DNA of 64,000 nucleotides, from the NCBI GenBank assembly GCA_014529385.2, contig CM043958.1:146716734-146780733 (forward strand). The letters are read 5' to 3'. The first letter of the stretch is position 1. Each line of letters opens with the position of its first letter. The notes beneath the pieces were generated by a model. The model searched no databases. It saw only the letters and a program-made list of their open reading frames with translations, and was not told where the DNA came from. The position numbers were made by a program, and so were the translations under genes. Source of the stretch: Adiantum capillus-veneris (Eukaryota > Streptophyta > Polypodiopsida > Polypodiales > Pteridaceae). This document shows, piece after piece, positions 31,478 through 44,378 of this stretch.

Positions 31478-33990
31478 TTGAACAAGAAAAGGAAATATCT
31501 GCTTGGTTGCAAAGCAAAGCGCATATTTGGATTGGATCAAATATTGGTGACTCTTGATGTCTGCATAAACGAGGTAACCATTACCAAATTTTGTGATGAA
31601 GATGGCTATGACATCACTCCCTTATTTACAAGGAAGTTAATGAGGTTTATGAGTTGTGAAAGTAGAAAAGGTGAGACATATGGCTACGTCATGGAACATG
31701 ATGCTAAAGTGCAAATGAAAGAAGTAGAGCACCGCAAGAATATGTCATCATTGACATACCCAAAGAATCAACAAAATTTGTTTTAAAGAAGCCGACTCTA
31801 TAAAAAGCGCAAATTGAAAGTAGTTGAAGTAGGGAAGTTTGCAAGTTGAACATCAAATGTTCAACAAACGCAAGATCAAGAGAAGAACAAGGATAAGGAT
31901 CAAGATCGATTGTCTCCTATGAAGATCGAATTCAGTATATGCGAAGAAACATGACTTAAAATCACATGTTTAGGTGTGATAGATCTAGAAGCAATAGATG
32001 GCTACGTCATGGAACATGATGCCAAAGTGCAAATGAAAGAAGCAGAGCAACCACAAGAATATGTCATCATTGACATACCTGAAGAATCGACAAAAGTTTT
32101 TTTAAATAAGTCGACTCCATAAAAAGCACAAATAAAAGCAGGTGAAGGAGAAAAGTTTCCAAGTTCAACATCAAATGTTCAACAAACACACGATCAAGAG
32201 AAGAACAAGGATAAGGAAGAAGATTGATTGTCTCCTACGAAGATCAAAGTCAGCATATGCAAAGAAACAAGACTTAAAAGAACTTCTGGAACATGGATCA
32301 TGATGGAAAAGCCATCAATCAAAGAGCTAGAAGAAATAGTGTACAAAAGCTCACAAATGTCGATTCCTAGCTTTGACGTGGCAAAAGCCGTACTCAAGTT
32401 GAGTCCTGGGGAGTGTAAGGATACTTGACTCCCATCATATCAAGGAGAGTCTAGTCCTGATACAAAAAGATGGAGGAACAAATTCTTTCGACAAAAATCA
32501 AAAGCTTTGACAACGACAACAATAAGACTCTATGAAGCTTCTCAAATCCATGTGGAGAAGAAATCGCCAACCATCGTGGAAAAAGGTAAAGCTAAGGTAA
32601 ATGTTGGAATAAGATCAACCTTGCAAAATGACTTTACCTTCAACGAGCCTCCATCAAAGTTCCCACAAAGCTTCTACACCAAAAGACAAACCATCCACAA
32701 TGCAATGGAAATGAAACCAAATCAAAAAGTCTATCAACCAAATTTTTCATCACAAAAAAACATCCACAACAAAGAAAATAAAACCAAGTGTTAACGAGTA
32801 CATTAACGTCAATGACCCAGTTTGGATACATCAAGCATGGGTTCAACCTCAACAACATAAAGTGACAGGGTGGGTAGCATCAAACGAGTCAATAATTTCT
32901 CAGGGCTACTTCCAAGGAAATGCTAATGTTTGGGCCAAAAAGCCTAAACTAATAGTCTGGACCCACTCACCTCATGAAAAAGTTCTACAAAAAGCAAGCC
33001 GAGCTATCAACGCCAAACAAACAACTCATGCAAGATAAAGAACAACAACAAAAGGCAGAAGAAAAGACTTCCCAAGCAAGCAATAAGACAAGTTTGGGTA
33101 CTGAAGTCAGACCTCAACCAAGCTACCCAATCTACATAATGCAAACAGGTGCAGCACATGATGATTCTAGTGAAACTTATGGAATTGGGTTTCTAGCCTT
33201 GAACAGGTAAGTCCAAGTTGCCGTTGAAATAAATGGAATAAAAGTCAGAGTCGGGCAACTAAGCCACTAAATGAGCGAGTCTTTAGTCCCAAAGCTTCAA
33301 GTAGTCTAACTATCATAGCTATTATAGGTACTACTCAAGCTGGAAGAGTTGAGCATAATTACTTTGTGTCGCTCATGCTGGTAAGGTGAGCATAATAGTC
33401 AAAGTCTAAGTAATTTATGTCTGGTGAAGTGAAGGAGGAAGTCCAAAAGACACGCACGCACTGAGCATAGTGAGGTATGAGTGGAGAAGCTTCTACATCA
33501 AAACCCTTCTTGGAAACGTTGAAGCTATTGAGATGTCCTTTGATGTCACATGTGCTACATTTGTTCCTTGAAGCACCCATCAACTCCATCTCTTACACTG
33601 CATGCTTTTGTTTGACAAATTTTTATATGCATATAGAGTGTTGCGTAATTGGCACCTGCATTAGGCACTTTTCCTTTGTTTCTCTCAAGAACTCACATTG
33701 CATGAAAGGTACTTCAAGTACAAATACTCAACTCCAATAAGAGCATATACCAAAGGCACTTTTTGTCCACCGTTTTTCTTTCCTTTGGTCATCCAGGTTT
33801 TAAACCCTATTCTAGAGATAGTCATCATCATCTTCTTTTATATATTTCTTCTACATCAGAAATAAGGAAATGGCTATCCAAATCAATCGACAACGACTTG
33901 GAGCAAGAATTGAAGATCTCAACATACTTATCAAGAGCATATCTTACAATCAAGGACACAACAAAGCTCCATAAAAAAATGGCAAGTTGA
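31478..33990 (+). pseudogene. Gypsy-2a post-protease region, no RT recognised
   Basis: Plus-strand frames of 60-120 codons (31478-31786, 32228-32428, 32507-32794, 32974-33210) follow one another with stops. They are rich in Lys, Glu and Gln but lack any RT, RNase H or integrase motif. One stretch (KIRLYEASQIHVEKKSPTIV-like and KGKAKVNVGIRSTLQND, 32520-32640) looks like real, once-coding protein. The region may be an extra ORF of the element family or captured sequence. I cannot assign it. Confidence 0.4.
31681..32280 (+). repeat. Tandem duplication, 317-bp period x 2
   Basis: The unit starting TGGCTACGTCATGGAACATG at 31681 recurs at 31998 with about 90% identity over some 280 bp, through AGGATAAGG and GAAGATCG to GACTTAAAA. 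Confidence 0.9.
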
Positions 33991-34424
33991 AGAATGGTCT
34001 ACCAGGACAAGCAATGACAACTTCAGCAAGCAAGCTATCCATAACAACCATACGTAGCTCACACAGTGCTTCAACATTGGCTACCTATTGCAGAAAACTC
34101 AAATTGCAATGGACCTTGAAAGCAAACCCATCATAAAGATCACACCACAAAGAGGATCAATAACTCAGACATATCAAAATCCATCTTCATGATGGTCACG
34201 ACTGACAACAAAGAGGCAAACACACAACACGAAGAAAAATTACCTCGATAATCAAAGCTCAAATCACGTATCAACAACATGGCAGATATGAATCACTCAA
34301 GGAAGGGGGGAGCGTCATCAATGACAAAGTTATTCCAAAGCTAAAGACCAACCTTGAAGACAAAGCTGCAGACAAACCTAACAACAAGGTTGCACATGAT
34401 CGTGTCAAGGGACGACACGAGCTA

Positions 34425-34437
34425 GGAAGGGGGGAAT
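34425..34437 (+). promoter_or_regulatory. Polypurine tract
   Basis: AGGAAGGGGGGAA abuts the LTR start TGTTAGCAGACTG. Confidence 0.85.
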
Positions 34438-35348
34438 GTTAGCAGACTGACCAAACGAGTGTCCACTTGGTCGGACACGTATCTAGACACACATTTCTAC
34501 TCTATTAATTTTTTGAGCTAGTGTAGTGATACTCTGTGTAAACCTTCATTCAAGAGTAGCAATTGATTCCTTGAGTTGTAATGATGTCATGATATTTGTA
34601 AAGGTCCATGTGAACTGGCCACTGGCCATTTAGAAAGCCCTAGGTATAAAGGTCAATAAATTTAATGTGAAGGGAGGCTTATCTTTAGAAGAGAAGGACC
34701 TTTGTTGTATGTACGCTCAAGTGACTACGAAGCCTCCAACTTGTAACCATCGCAACTAATGATTGGGTAATCTGATTTTTGTTTTGAAACTTGCATTGTG
34801 TTCCTCTCTCTTTGCTATTTCATTCTAGTTTAAGCATTGTCAGTTTTGTTGTGGTTTGCAACCACACGAATGTGAGCCTGGATTGCAAATTTGAGTGCTT
34901 GAACCACTATTTTTTGTCATTTTGACCATAGGAGAGTGTTCCTAAACCATAGGGCGACCTTTCTGGACTAAACTGTTGTAGTTTTTAGGACCTTTTTCAC
35001 GATGGATCGTGATTTTGATACCTTGTCGGATTGCGACCAGACTTTGTAGGATAGTGTCCCTGAGTGTCTTAGACCTCCTCTTAAAGTTTCGTTGAATTTT
35101 GAGTCAGTTTGAGTGCCAAAATGGCGTGATGACCTAGAGAGGTGAGAAAGGACATAGGCAAATTTCCCTAATCATTGAGTGTTGGTTTTCTTGTTGAGTT
35201 GTTGAGTTAGCTTGTTAGGTTCACTTCTTGAGATTGACAGCCTCAAAGAGTTTCTATGTCCCATCCAAGTCACTTCCCTGAGTATTGACATTATGTTAGT
35301 GCCAGACAGCTATGTTACAGATGTCCGTGTCGTAGTGACCCGCTAACA
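34438..35348 (+). repeat. Gypsy-2a 3' LTR (different family from its 5' LTR)
   Basis: 911 bp. The ends TGTTAGC and GCTAACA are perfect 7-bp inverted repeats. The body is not alignable to 25233-26160. No primer site follows, so it is a 3' LTR. Confidence 0.75.
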
Positions 35349-35615
35349 AGGCTCAATTGGGGTGGTGTGAATCGGTAAAAATTATGGCTGCTAAGGTGAG
35401 GCAACCAAAGATGACAATGATAGCTCACCACACAAGGAAGGAAGGGAGTGAGAAAAAAGGTCACACATAGCAAGCAATTGTGTCACCTCCCACATGCCTG
35501 CTTCCCACTCATGATATTTTGTGTCAGTGTCTACCTCCCTAGCTAGATGGTGCCACTTTGCTCAGAACACCCATCTCTACACCCCTTCACTATGGGGAGG
35601 TAGCTAGTGGTTGGG
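35349..35615. other. No feature recognised
   Basis: AT/GC-balanced unique sequence right of the LTR. Confidence 0.5.
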
Positions 35616-36255
35616 ACAATTTATACAATATTAATAGGGAAGAAACACAGTGGGAAAAGTACATCATAATGCAAAAAATTGTATGAGGCAAGAGCGTGAT
35701 CGAGTGGGGATGCATGTGCATACAAGCGTTCAAAGCCAACTGCTATTAGCGGTGCAATATTGTTTGATCAGATGGTAAGGGTCTTTAGGAAGCATGTTGG
35801 GGATAAATGGGGAAACAATTTTGGAGGAAGCGACAACTCACTTTGTAAACTCAGTTGTTGCTTCTCCTCATGTGCATGCCACGGTAGCCAATCATCACCA
35901 TCATCATGAGCGCCTTGTTGAGGAAGTGCAAATGGCTATGCCAATTTATACAATATTAATAGCAAAGCAACACAGTGTGCAAAGTACATACATAATGCAG
36001 AAAATTGTATGAGGCAAGAGCGTGTTCAAGTAGGGATGCATGTACATACAACTATTTGGAGCCAACTGCTATGAATGGTGCAACATGCATTTTCTTGATC
36101 CAATGGTAAGGGTCTTAAAGAAGCGTGTTGGGGATGCCACAACATCAATTTTGGAGGAAGCAACATCTCAATTTGTAAACTTAGAACTTGTTGCTCCTCA
36201 TCTACATGCCGCACTATCCAATCATCACCATCATCTTATGAGCACCTTGTCAAGG
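35616..36255 (+). repeat. Tandem duplication, about 325-bp unit x 2
   Basis: Both units begin CAATTTATACAATATTAATA (35618 and 35942) and include AAAATTGTATGAGGCAAGAG, TTTTGGAGGAAGC and AATCATCACCATCAT. Open frames over both units share ILEEAT..FVN and a His run, but indels break collinearity. A non-coding origin is more likely than a His-rich protein. Confidence 0.85.
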
Positions 36256-36501
36256 AAGTGCATATGGCTATTGTCTATAAGTGCCTTGTCGAGGAAGCGC
36301 AGATGGATGTTTTGTAGAAACTTGATATTGGACCCTGAATATCATGGGATGTTGCTTCACTCATCTTATACGCAAAGCACTACTGTGGGGAAGACTATAT
36401 CTTGAGCTTGTGAGATACCCACCTGATGATCAAGCCTAGCCTACCTAGAGTTTTGACATCGATATCAAACACGGCAAAGGCAAGGACTCCATATCTACTG
36501 T

Positions 36502-36502
<1 letters not shown>

Positions 36503-36540
<38 letters not shown>
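36503..36540. repeat. (AG)n microsatellite
   Basis: 19 perfect units. Confidence 0.95.
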
Positions 36541-36542
<2 letters not shown>

Positions 36543-36815
36543 CATGTGTATTCTGCAAGCTTGCGAGGAGCCCTCCAAGCAATTGTACTCTCCTTTTACA
36601 TGACTTTACTCAGTCCATGCCCCATCATTATTGTGTGATTGAGTGTTACAAACACCTTATAGCAAGGAAATAGCAGAAGACACTCGATGCATTACAACTT
36701 GTTGTGTGTGTGTATGTGACAGCGAGAGAGAGGGAGAGAAAGAAGAAGTAGGAGTCCTCTTCGGGGCTTCCAATATGCAAGAAGACGTACCACATGGCAA
36801 CCAGAGCTTGACCTC

Positions 36816-36994
<179 letters not shown>

Positions 36995-37316
36995 AGGAGT
37001 CCTCTTTTGGGATGATCAGACTACAGAAAGGGGGCATGGGATGAACAACCGTAGCCACGTCTCATTCAAGGAAAAATAAAGTGATTTTTGCTGGCAGGAT
37101 TCCACTTCTATGTACACTGATCGGATTTTTTTGGGATCCAAGATATTTTCAGGTGCAATGGGGTGTTGGCTTGCATCATATAAAACTTGTGTGCTAGAGA
37201 CCTCCATTGCCACCATCTTTTGTTTGTGCTCGACACCACCTTGGTGCCCTAGAAATTCATGATGATGCTACACATGTAGCTTCCTTCTACAACCTCAATT
37301 TCCTGGCCCTCCCAAT

Positions 37317-37320
<4 letters not shown>

Positions 37321-37393
<73 letters not shown>
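37321..37393. repeat. (CT)n microsatellite
   Basis: About 36 perfect units. Confidence 0.95.
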
Positions 37394-38203
<810 letters not shown>

Positions 38204-38248
38204 CCATTGGTAACACTTGCAGGTGAGAAATAGATACACTGCTATGTG

Positions 38249-38344
38249 GTGTGTGTGTGTGTGTGTGTGTGTACGTGCATGTGGGCACTAGAGGAGTATG
38301 TCTGCATAAGGAGAGTCGCCACACCAACTGCAGGCAGAGAGAGA

Positions 38345-38397
<53 letters not shown>

Positions 38398-38404
38398 GGG
38401 GGGG
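38249..38404. repeat. Cluster of (GT)n, (GA)n and poly-G tracts
   Basis: (GT)n at 38249-38272, (GA)n about 38335-38387, then 18 consecutive G (38387-38404). Confidence 0.9.
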
Positions 38405-38634
38405 TGGCGTGCACCAATTAGCACCCTTGGCCACACTGCTTAGCCAGAGCACCACCGTCAAGCCCCACCAATTGCAGCTGCCATCACTGCAGCAGCCCTT
38501 GGTGAGTTTTCTTAGCCTTAGCTTCTCCCTCAAGCCCAGCACAGCCGTTGTCGACCAACTTCAAGGCAGAGGGACATGCAAGCATGCATCACAGCCAGAC
38601 CAGTTTTCGTTGTTGTCGACCAACTGCAACACTC

Positions 38635-39300
38635 TATAAAGATACACCATTTGCAATGAGCATTCCAGTACTATTGCACATATGTAGAAGTGACTTTCCA
38701 TAGTGATCCAGTTCTTTTGCATCATTAGAACTTCAATTATACATGTATGAGTCATCCATTCTTCTTGAGACATGCGGCATGTCGACTTGTTGTGTGTCAT
38801 GTTGTAATGTATTTGTGTGAGCATTCATGACTCCAAAGACAATGACTTCACCGTGGTCTTTGTAATGAGCAATGTCTTCCTCTAGTTCAACAAAGGGCTG
38901 ATCTCTATCCATATCCAAGCGAGCATAAAAGTTGGAGTCATGGTGCAGAATGTAGCAACCAACCACAAACATAAGTTGACCATTTTGTGGACTGTTTTCA
39001 ACCATAAGTAGCATTTATACTTATCTTCTTTGACAATGTAACATCTTTCAAACCCTTTTTGATCATACATGCTATGTCTCCTTGGCCTCTACGTTGCTTT
39101 GCATTTTTGGCCCACATCAAAGAATGGACATCGTATTTGTCAAATCCAAGAATTTGTTGCGCATCATGCTCCCTTGTTTCGACAAGAAGTATCACATCGG
39201 AGTTATTGGTAAGCTCATCAATGCCAATTCCCGCATTCCATGGATACCCTTTACAATTCCAAAAGCTTATTTGCAAGCATGAGTTGGTCTCATAGATCAT
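38635..39300 (-). pseudogene. LINE-B ORF2, apurinic-type endonuclease domain, truncated
   Basis: The endonuclease nicks target DNA to prime LINE reverse transcription. The ATG at 39300 starts MIYETNSCLQISFWNCKG, with the conserved WNCKG. Then come VILLVET (catalytic Glu), GFDKYDVHSLMWA and ACMIKKGL. After a frameshift near 39060 come GCYILHHDSNFYARLD and VIVFGVMNAHT, in which the expected GDMNAHT has lost its catalytic Asp to Val. DHYGKSLLHMCNSTGML follows to about 38640, then the sequence ends with no RT. ORF2 begins 6 nt after the ORF1 stop (TAG at 39309-39307), the classic bicistronic LINE layout. Confidence 0.85.
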
Positions 39301-39306
39301 GTGTCC

Positions 39307-39417
39307 CTATTTGTTGGGTGGACTTGCATCCTCCTCGAGTGAATTTTCTTCTTGAGATGACACCTTACCCTTCTTGCTTATTTTCTCATATGCTTTGCGA
39401 CGTGCATTTTGCTGTGT
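39307..39417 (-). pseudogene. LINE-B ORF1, 3' end (beyond the Copia-2 insertion)
   Basis: Minus-strand frame continuing the ORF1 C-terminus (NARRKAYEKISKKGK) to a TAG at 39309-39307. It is in phase with 44987-45566 once Copia-2 and one copy of the 5-bp duplication are ignored. Confidence 0.8.
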
Positions 39418-39501
39418 TGTTAGGAAATAAGACATAGCTAAATAGATAATTGAGTAGATTACTTAATGGAGAGAGACAGATTTATATACACGAGATTATA
39501 G

Positions 39502-39550
<49 letters not shown>

Positions 39551-40232
39551 CACGATATATGTGGTTCACCCAATGTGGGCTACGTCCATGGGAAAGCAGC
39601 CACTCAATGGCTTTAGTACTTCAAAACAAGAAGTAGTTTACAAAAGGGATTATACCCTTAATGGAGCTCCCGCCTTGCTTCACTCTCACCACCTCACACT
39701 CACCTTGTTGCATCAACTTCACACTATGAAATGTGTGTAGAAATGGCCTCCTTTTATAGGCCAAAAGGGCTGCTCTCTCTCATGAGAGACAGCCATGTGT
39801 AGCCGCCCTTGTGCGAATAAATCCAAATCGGACCCTCCAATCCGCCCATGTGTGGCCGCCCTTGAGAAGACAAGTCCGCTTTTGAATTCGGCCACCGGCC
39901 ACCGGCCATTGACTTCCGACCACCAGCCACCGGCCATTGACTTCCGACCACCGGCCATCGTCCATTGACTACCAGCCACCGGCCAACCGACCGGTTGTTT
40001 TCCGACCACTTTCCGACCGCCGTCCGGCCATAATATTCAGGCGAAAAAAAGTCTCGGGGGTCTCCGCCCCCGAGGCCTTTAAAGTTGCCCCTGATTCTTG
40101 TCCGTGAAAATTTTGGTTTCCGGTGAGTGATTTTCCTTCACGCACGATGGCTTCTCCTCATAATGGGGGCCTTACAAATGTGCGCTTTTACCACAGAAAA
40201 TTACAAGGGTAAATCAGGCTCCATACTTAACA
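39418..40232 (-). repeat. Copia-2 3' LTR
   Basis: 815 bp. It contains (AG)n at 39505-39547, a TATA box (GGCCTATAAAAGG on the minus strand, about 39749-39761), a minisatellite of CCACCGGCCATTGACTTCCG units (39890-39985) and a GC hairpin CTCGGGGG/CCCCCGAG (40053-40074) absent from the 5' LTR. Confidence 0.95.
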
Positions 40233-40247
40233 ATCTCCCACTTGGAG
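40233..40247 (-). promoter_or_regulatory. Copia-2 polypurine tract
   Basis: The minus strand reads CCAAGTGGGAGAT immediately before LTR start TGTTAAG, the usual form in plant Copia elements. Confidence 0.85.
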
Positions 40248-40292
40248 ACTGATCTCCAAACCAAACCCGTGATTTCTTTCCATTCTGGCTTC

Positions 40293-43200
40293 TTATCCTT
40301 GAATGCCGATTGAAGATGAGCAAAAGCTCAACTTCTCCTTGTTGACCACCTTTGTAAACATGTCTGCAGGATTTTCACTTGTATGCACCTTTCCTAGCTT
40401 TAGTTGTCCCTCTTCCAAAAGAGTGCGTATGAAGTGATATCTCACCTCAATGTGCTTTGTCCTTGAATGAAAGGCCGAGTTCTTCGCAAGATGGATAGCG
40501 CTTTGGCTATCACTGTACAAGACACAATTTTCTTGTTTGAATCCAAGCTCTTCTAAGAATCTGTGAAGCCACAGAATTTCTTTGCTTGCCTCCGTCATTG
40601 CTACATACTCTGCTTCCGTGGTAGAAAGTGAAACCACTTTCTGCAGCTTTGAAGCCCAGCTTACTGCTGTGCCTCCAACCGTGAACACATAGCCAGTAGT
40701 GCTCCTTCGAGTATCTTTGTCACCTGCCATATCTGCATCAGCATACCCTTCTAGAAAAATATCAGTTCCTCCAAAATACAAAGCATTTGTTGTTGTCCCT
40801 TTTAGATACCTAAGTATCCACTTCACACCTTGCCAATGCTCTTTACCTGGGTTGTCCATGAACCTACTCACAACTCCCACTGCATGTGCAATGTCTGGCC
40901 TTGTCCAGACCATAGCATACATTAGAGAACCTACCGCTACAGCATATGGAACTTTAGACATATAGGCTATCTCCGCTTGTGTCTTTGGACACATATCCTT
41001 CGTTAGTTTAAAATGACCAGCCAAAGGTGTAGAAACTGGTTTTGCATTTTTCATTGCAAACCTTTCTAGTACCTTCTTGATGTAATCTTCTTGAGATAGC
41101 TTTATTGTCTTCTTCGTCCTGTCCCTTGATATTTTCATACCAAGTATCCTCTTTGCAGCACCTAAATATTTCATTGAAAAAGATTTGGACAGCTCCTCTT
41201 TTAGGTCTTTGATGTCCTGCATGTTAGCACTTGCAATCAACATGTCATCAACATACAACATTAGGATGATGAATTTCCCATCTCCCAAATTCTCCGTGTA
41301 GACGTAGTGATCCGAGTTGCATCTTGTGAATCCATGATCCAACATCCATCGATCAAACTTCAAGTACCATTGTCTTGATGCTTGCTTTAAACCATACAAG
41401 CTCTTCTTTAATCTGCAAACCATTTTCTCCTTACCTTTTACTTCATACCCCTTTGGTTGAAGCATGTAGATTTCCTCCTCTAAGTCACCGTGAGGGAATG
41501 CCGTATTTACATCCATTTGCTCGAGATTTAGATCATGAGCAGCCACAAGGCTTAAGACAAGCCTAATTGAGTTCATTTTTACAACAGGAGAAAATATTTC
41601 ATTGAAGTCAATACCTTTCTTTTGAGAAAAACCTTTTACCACAAGCCTAGACTTGTACCTTTTCTTCCCACCTTCTTCTTCCTTTAGCTTGTACACCCAT
41701 TTGTTTTGAAGTGCCCGCTTACCTTTAGGCAACTCAACCAACTCCCATGTTTGGTTGCGATGTAGTGAGTCCATCTCCACTTGCATGCTCTTCGTCCATT
41801 CTTCTTTGGATTCATGTTTCATAGCTTCTTCATATGATTCCGGCTCTCTAGAATCTGAGATCAAGAGATGGTTGAAGGAAGGAACAAACCTTTCTGGAGG
41901 TCTACTTGCTCTTGTAGATCTTCGGGGAATAGGTTGAGGCTCCTCATTTGGTTGACGTTGTTGCACATTGTCACCGTTTGCAGTCCTTGAGTCTTCACCG
42001 TCCTCAAGCTCCATGTACTCATCACCTGTTTCTTTTGTTTGTTTTCTTTCCAAGTAATCTTTGTACATATTTTGTTCGTTAAAAATTACATCCCTACTCC
42101 TTAAGATTTTACCATCGTCAGGATTCCATAGGCGATACCCAAAGTCTCCTTCTCCATAGCCAATGAAGAAACACTTTTTGGACTTTGCATCTAACTTTGA
42201 TCTTAGGCTTCTATCTATATGCATGAAAGCCTCACACCCAAACACTTTGATAAAAGCATAATTCACCGGTTTACCTGTCCATGCCTCTTCTGGAACTCCC
42301 CCATCCAATGCCGTTGAGGGTGACCGATTGATTAAGTACACAGACGTACTTACAGCTTCCGCCCAAAGCTCAAGCGGTAGGCCTGCATGTAGCCGCATGC
42401 TTCGTGCTCGTTCCATGATTGTCCTGTTCATCCTTTCCGAAATCCCATTTTGTTGAGGTGTCCTTGGGGTTGTCCTTTGCCTCCGAATGCCATTGCTAGC
42501 ACAAAATCTTTCAAAACCTTGGCTGCAATATTCGCCTCCATTGTCGGATTTGAGGCATTTAACCTTGGTACCTGTTTCATTCTCCACAAAGGCTTTCCAC
42601 CTTTGAAATATGGAAAATACATCGGATTTATTCTTCATGACATAAACCCATGTTTTTCTAGTCGCATCGTCTATGAATGTTACATAGTACAATGAGCCAC
42701 CAAGTGATGGTGTACTTGTAGGACCCCAAACATCAGAATGAACCAACTCAAGTTTTTTATTTTTTCTTTCATTTCCCGAGTTTTGAAATTTTACCCTCTT
42801 TTGTTTACCATAAACACAATCTTCACAGAACTCCAAGTCCACTTCTTTCAAACCTGGTAGAAGCTTCTTTGTTTGAAGGATTTGCATTACTTTGGCACTC
42901 ATATGCCCAAGTCGATAGTGCCACACCACACTGTCAACTTCTGTAGTTGCTGCACAAGCTGAAGGTTGCGTGCCAACAGTACACAAGTACAGTGTACCAA
43001 CTTTTTCTCCCTTGGCAACCACCAAAGATCCCTTTGAGATCTTCCACCGTTTGTTTCCGAATGCAATGTTGTGACCTTCATCGTCCAATTGTCCTGTAGA
43101 GATCAAATTTTTGCGAAGAGAAGGAACATGCCTAACATCTTTAAGCTTCCATTCATTTCCGTTAGCAGTTTTGACAGAAACTGTACCTTTGTCGACAATC

Positions 43201-44174
43201 TCACAAGCTTCATCATCTCCCAAGTATACATACCCAAAATTACCTTTGGTGTAGTCTTGGAAATGTTGCTTGTGTGGTGTCGCATGGAATGAAGCCCCGG
43301 AATCTACTATCCAGGAATTAGACACATTGTCTAATGAGAGAATTAGAGCATCTTGCTCTACTTTACCTGCCACATTGGCCTCCGATGTTGGCTTGTTGTC
43401 TTGAGACTCTGTCTCCTTCTTCTTCTTGGACCAGAAATCCTTCTTGACGTGGCCCTTCTTGCTGCAGTTCCAACATTCAAGAACTGACTTTGTGCGCGAC
43501 TTGCTCCACCTTGAGCGATCACGACCCTTTTGGTTTTTGAACCTCTCCTTAGGCCTTCCTCTTGTCTCCACTGATAGTGCAGCACTTGATGATTCTCCTG
43601 TGCTTCTCCTTCGCATTTCCTCGCTTAGGAGAACACCCACAACATCATCAAACTTAAGAGTATTTGTTCCAGAGATAGAATTACTTACAACCATCACAAG
43701 GCTGTCCCAACTATCCGATAGAGATGATAGTATAAGGAGAGCTCGTACTTCGTCATCGAAATTGATTTTCACTGATCGAAGTTGACTTATGTTTGTGTTA
43801 AAGTCATTTAGGTGTTCTGCAACTGAACCATTCTCTGCCATCTTTAGATTGAACAAGCGCTTCATAAGAAATACCTTATTGGATGCCGATGGTTTCTCGT
43901 AGAAGTCGTCAAGTGAATTCATCAAGTCCTCCGTGGTCTTCATCTCCGAAACATTGAAGGCCACCGTTGACGCCAAGCTTAACCGGATTGTTCCCAGTGC
44001 CTTTCGATCAAGGACAATCCATGCTTCATCTGCCATTGTTGCGGGCTTCTTCGCAAGACCGCCTAGTGGCAAATAGAGGTCCTTCTGGTAGAGATAGTCT
44101 TCAATCTGCATCTTCCAATGTTGTTAGTTTTTGCCATTGAACTTCTCAATCTTGAGCTTCCCTTCCTCCGCCAT
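40293..44174 (-). pseudogene. Copia-2 Gag-Pol polyprotein with one early stop
   Basis: From the ATG at 44111 a single open frame of 1272 codons runs to 40293. In the same frame an earlier ATG at 44174 (MAEEGKLKIEKFNGKN) is the natural start, but a TAA at 44126-44124 (codon 17) cuts it off. Domains counted from 44111: capsid (UBN2-like) about 20-165; zinc knuckle 213-226 reading CWNCSKKGHVKKDF, where the final Cys is Phe; protease VDSGAS at 269-274; integrase HYRLGHM..C..C then HSDVWGP, SDNGGEY and NGISERMNRT with the DD35E triad; RT with VNTAFPHGD (Leu to Pro) and YVDDML; RNase H with DADMAGD, STTEAEYVA and SDSQSA. Length is near the family norm. Pol looks intact, Gag is damaged, so it is likely inactive or needs help. 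Confidence 0.9.
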
Positions 44175-44229
44175 AACTCCCACTCAATTCAAGGAATCCT
44201 TTCCTTGAGATAATTTAGCTATGAGCAAA

Positions 44230-44245
44230 CCTTGCTCTGATACCA
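44230..44245 (-). promoter_or_regulatory. Copia-2 primer-binding site (tRNA-iMet)
   Basis: The minus strand reads TGGTATCAGAGCAAGG two bases inside the 5' LTR. Confidence 0.95.
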
Positions 44246-44247
44246 GT

Positions 44248-44331
44248 TGTTAGGAAATAAGACGTAGCTAAATAGATAGTTGAGTAGATTACTTAATGGA
44301 GAGAGACAGATTTATATACACGAGATTATAG

Positions 44332-44378
<47 letters not shown>

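Larger units (their letters stand above)
25233..35348 (+). mobile_element. Gypsy-2a: degenerate Ty3/gypsy element with mismatched LTRs
   Basis: A 5' LTR (25233-26160) with a tRNA-Asp-type primer site is followed by a long leader, gag, a coiled-coil segment and protease, ending in a purine tract and a 3' LTR at 34438-35348. The 5' half is homologous to Gypsy-2b (58063 onward). The 5' and 3' LTRs share only their termini (TGTTAGCAG start; GACGTCCGT and CCGC(C/T)AACA end), and no flanking duplication is visible (GACAT left, AGGCT right). The object is therefore probably a recombinant of two related families or two overlapping fragments. No RT, RNase H or integrase motif is visible between 31400 and 34437. 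Confidence 0.75.

Noticed and set aside
34438-35348. Solo LTR interpretation
   Set aside because: A purine tract directly precedes it and gag-protease remnants lie upstream, so it is better read as a 3' LTR; a solo LTR remains possible if the tract is chance.
35794-36405. His-rich frames (runs of five and four His)
   Set aside because: The His run comes from a duplicated CATCACCATCAT stretch, and indels between the two units do not preserve a frame.
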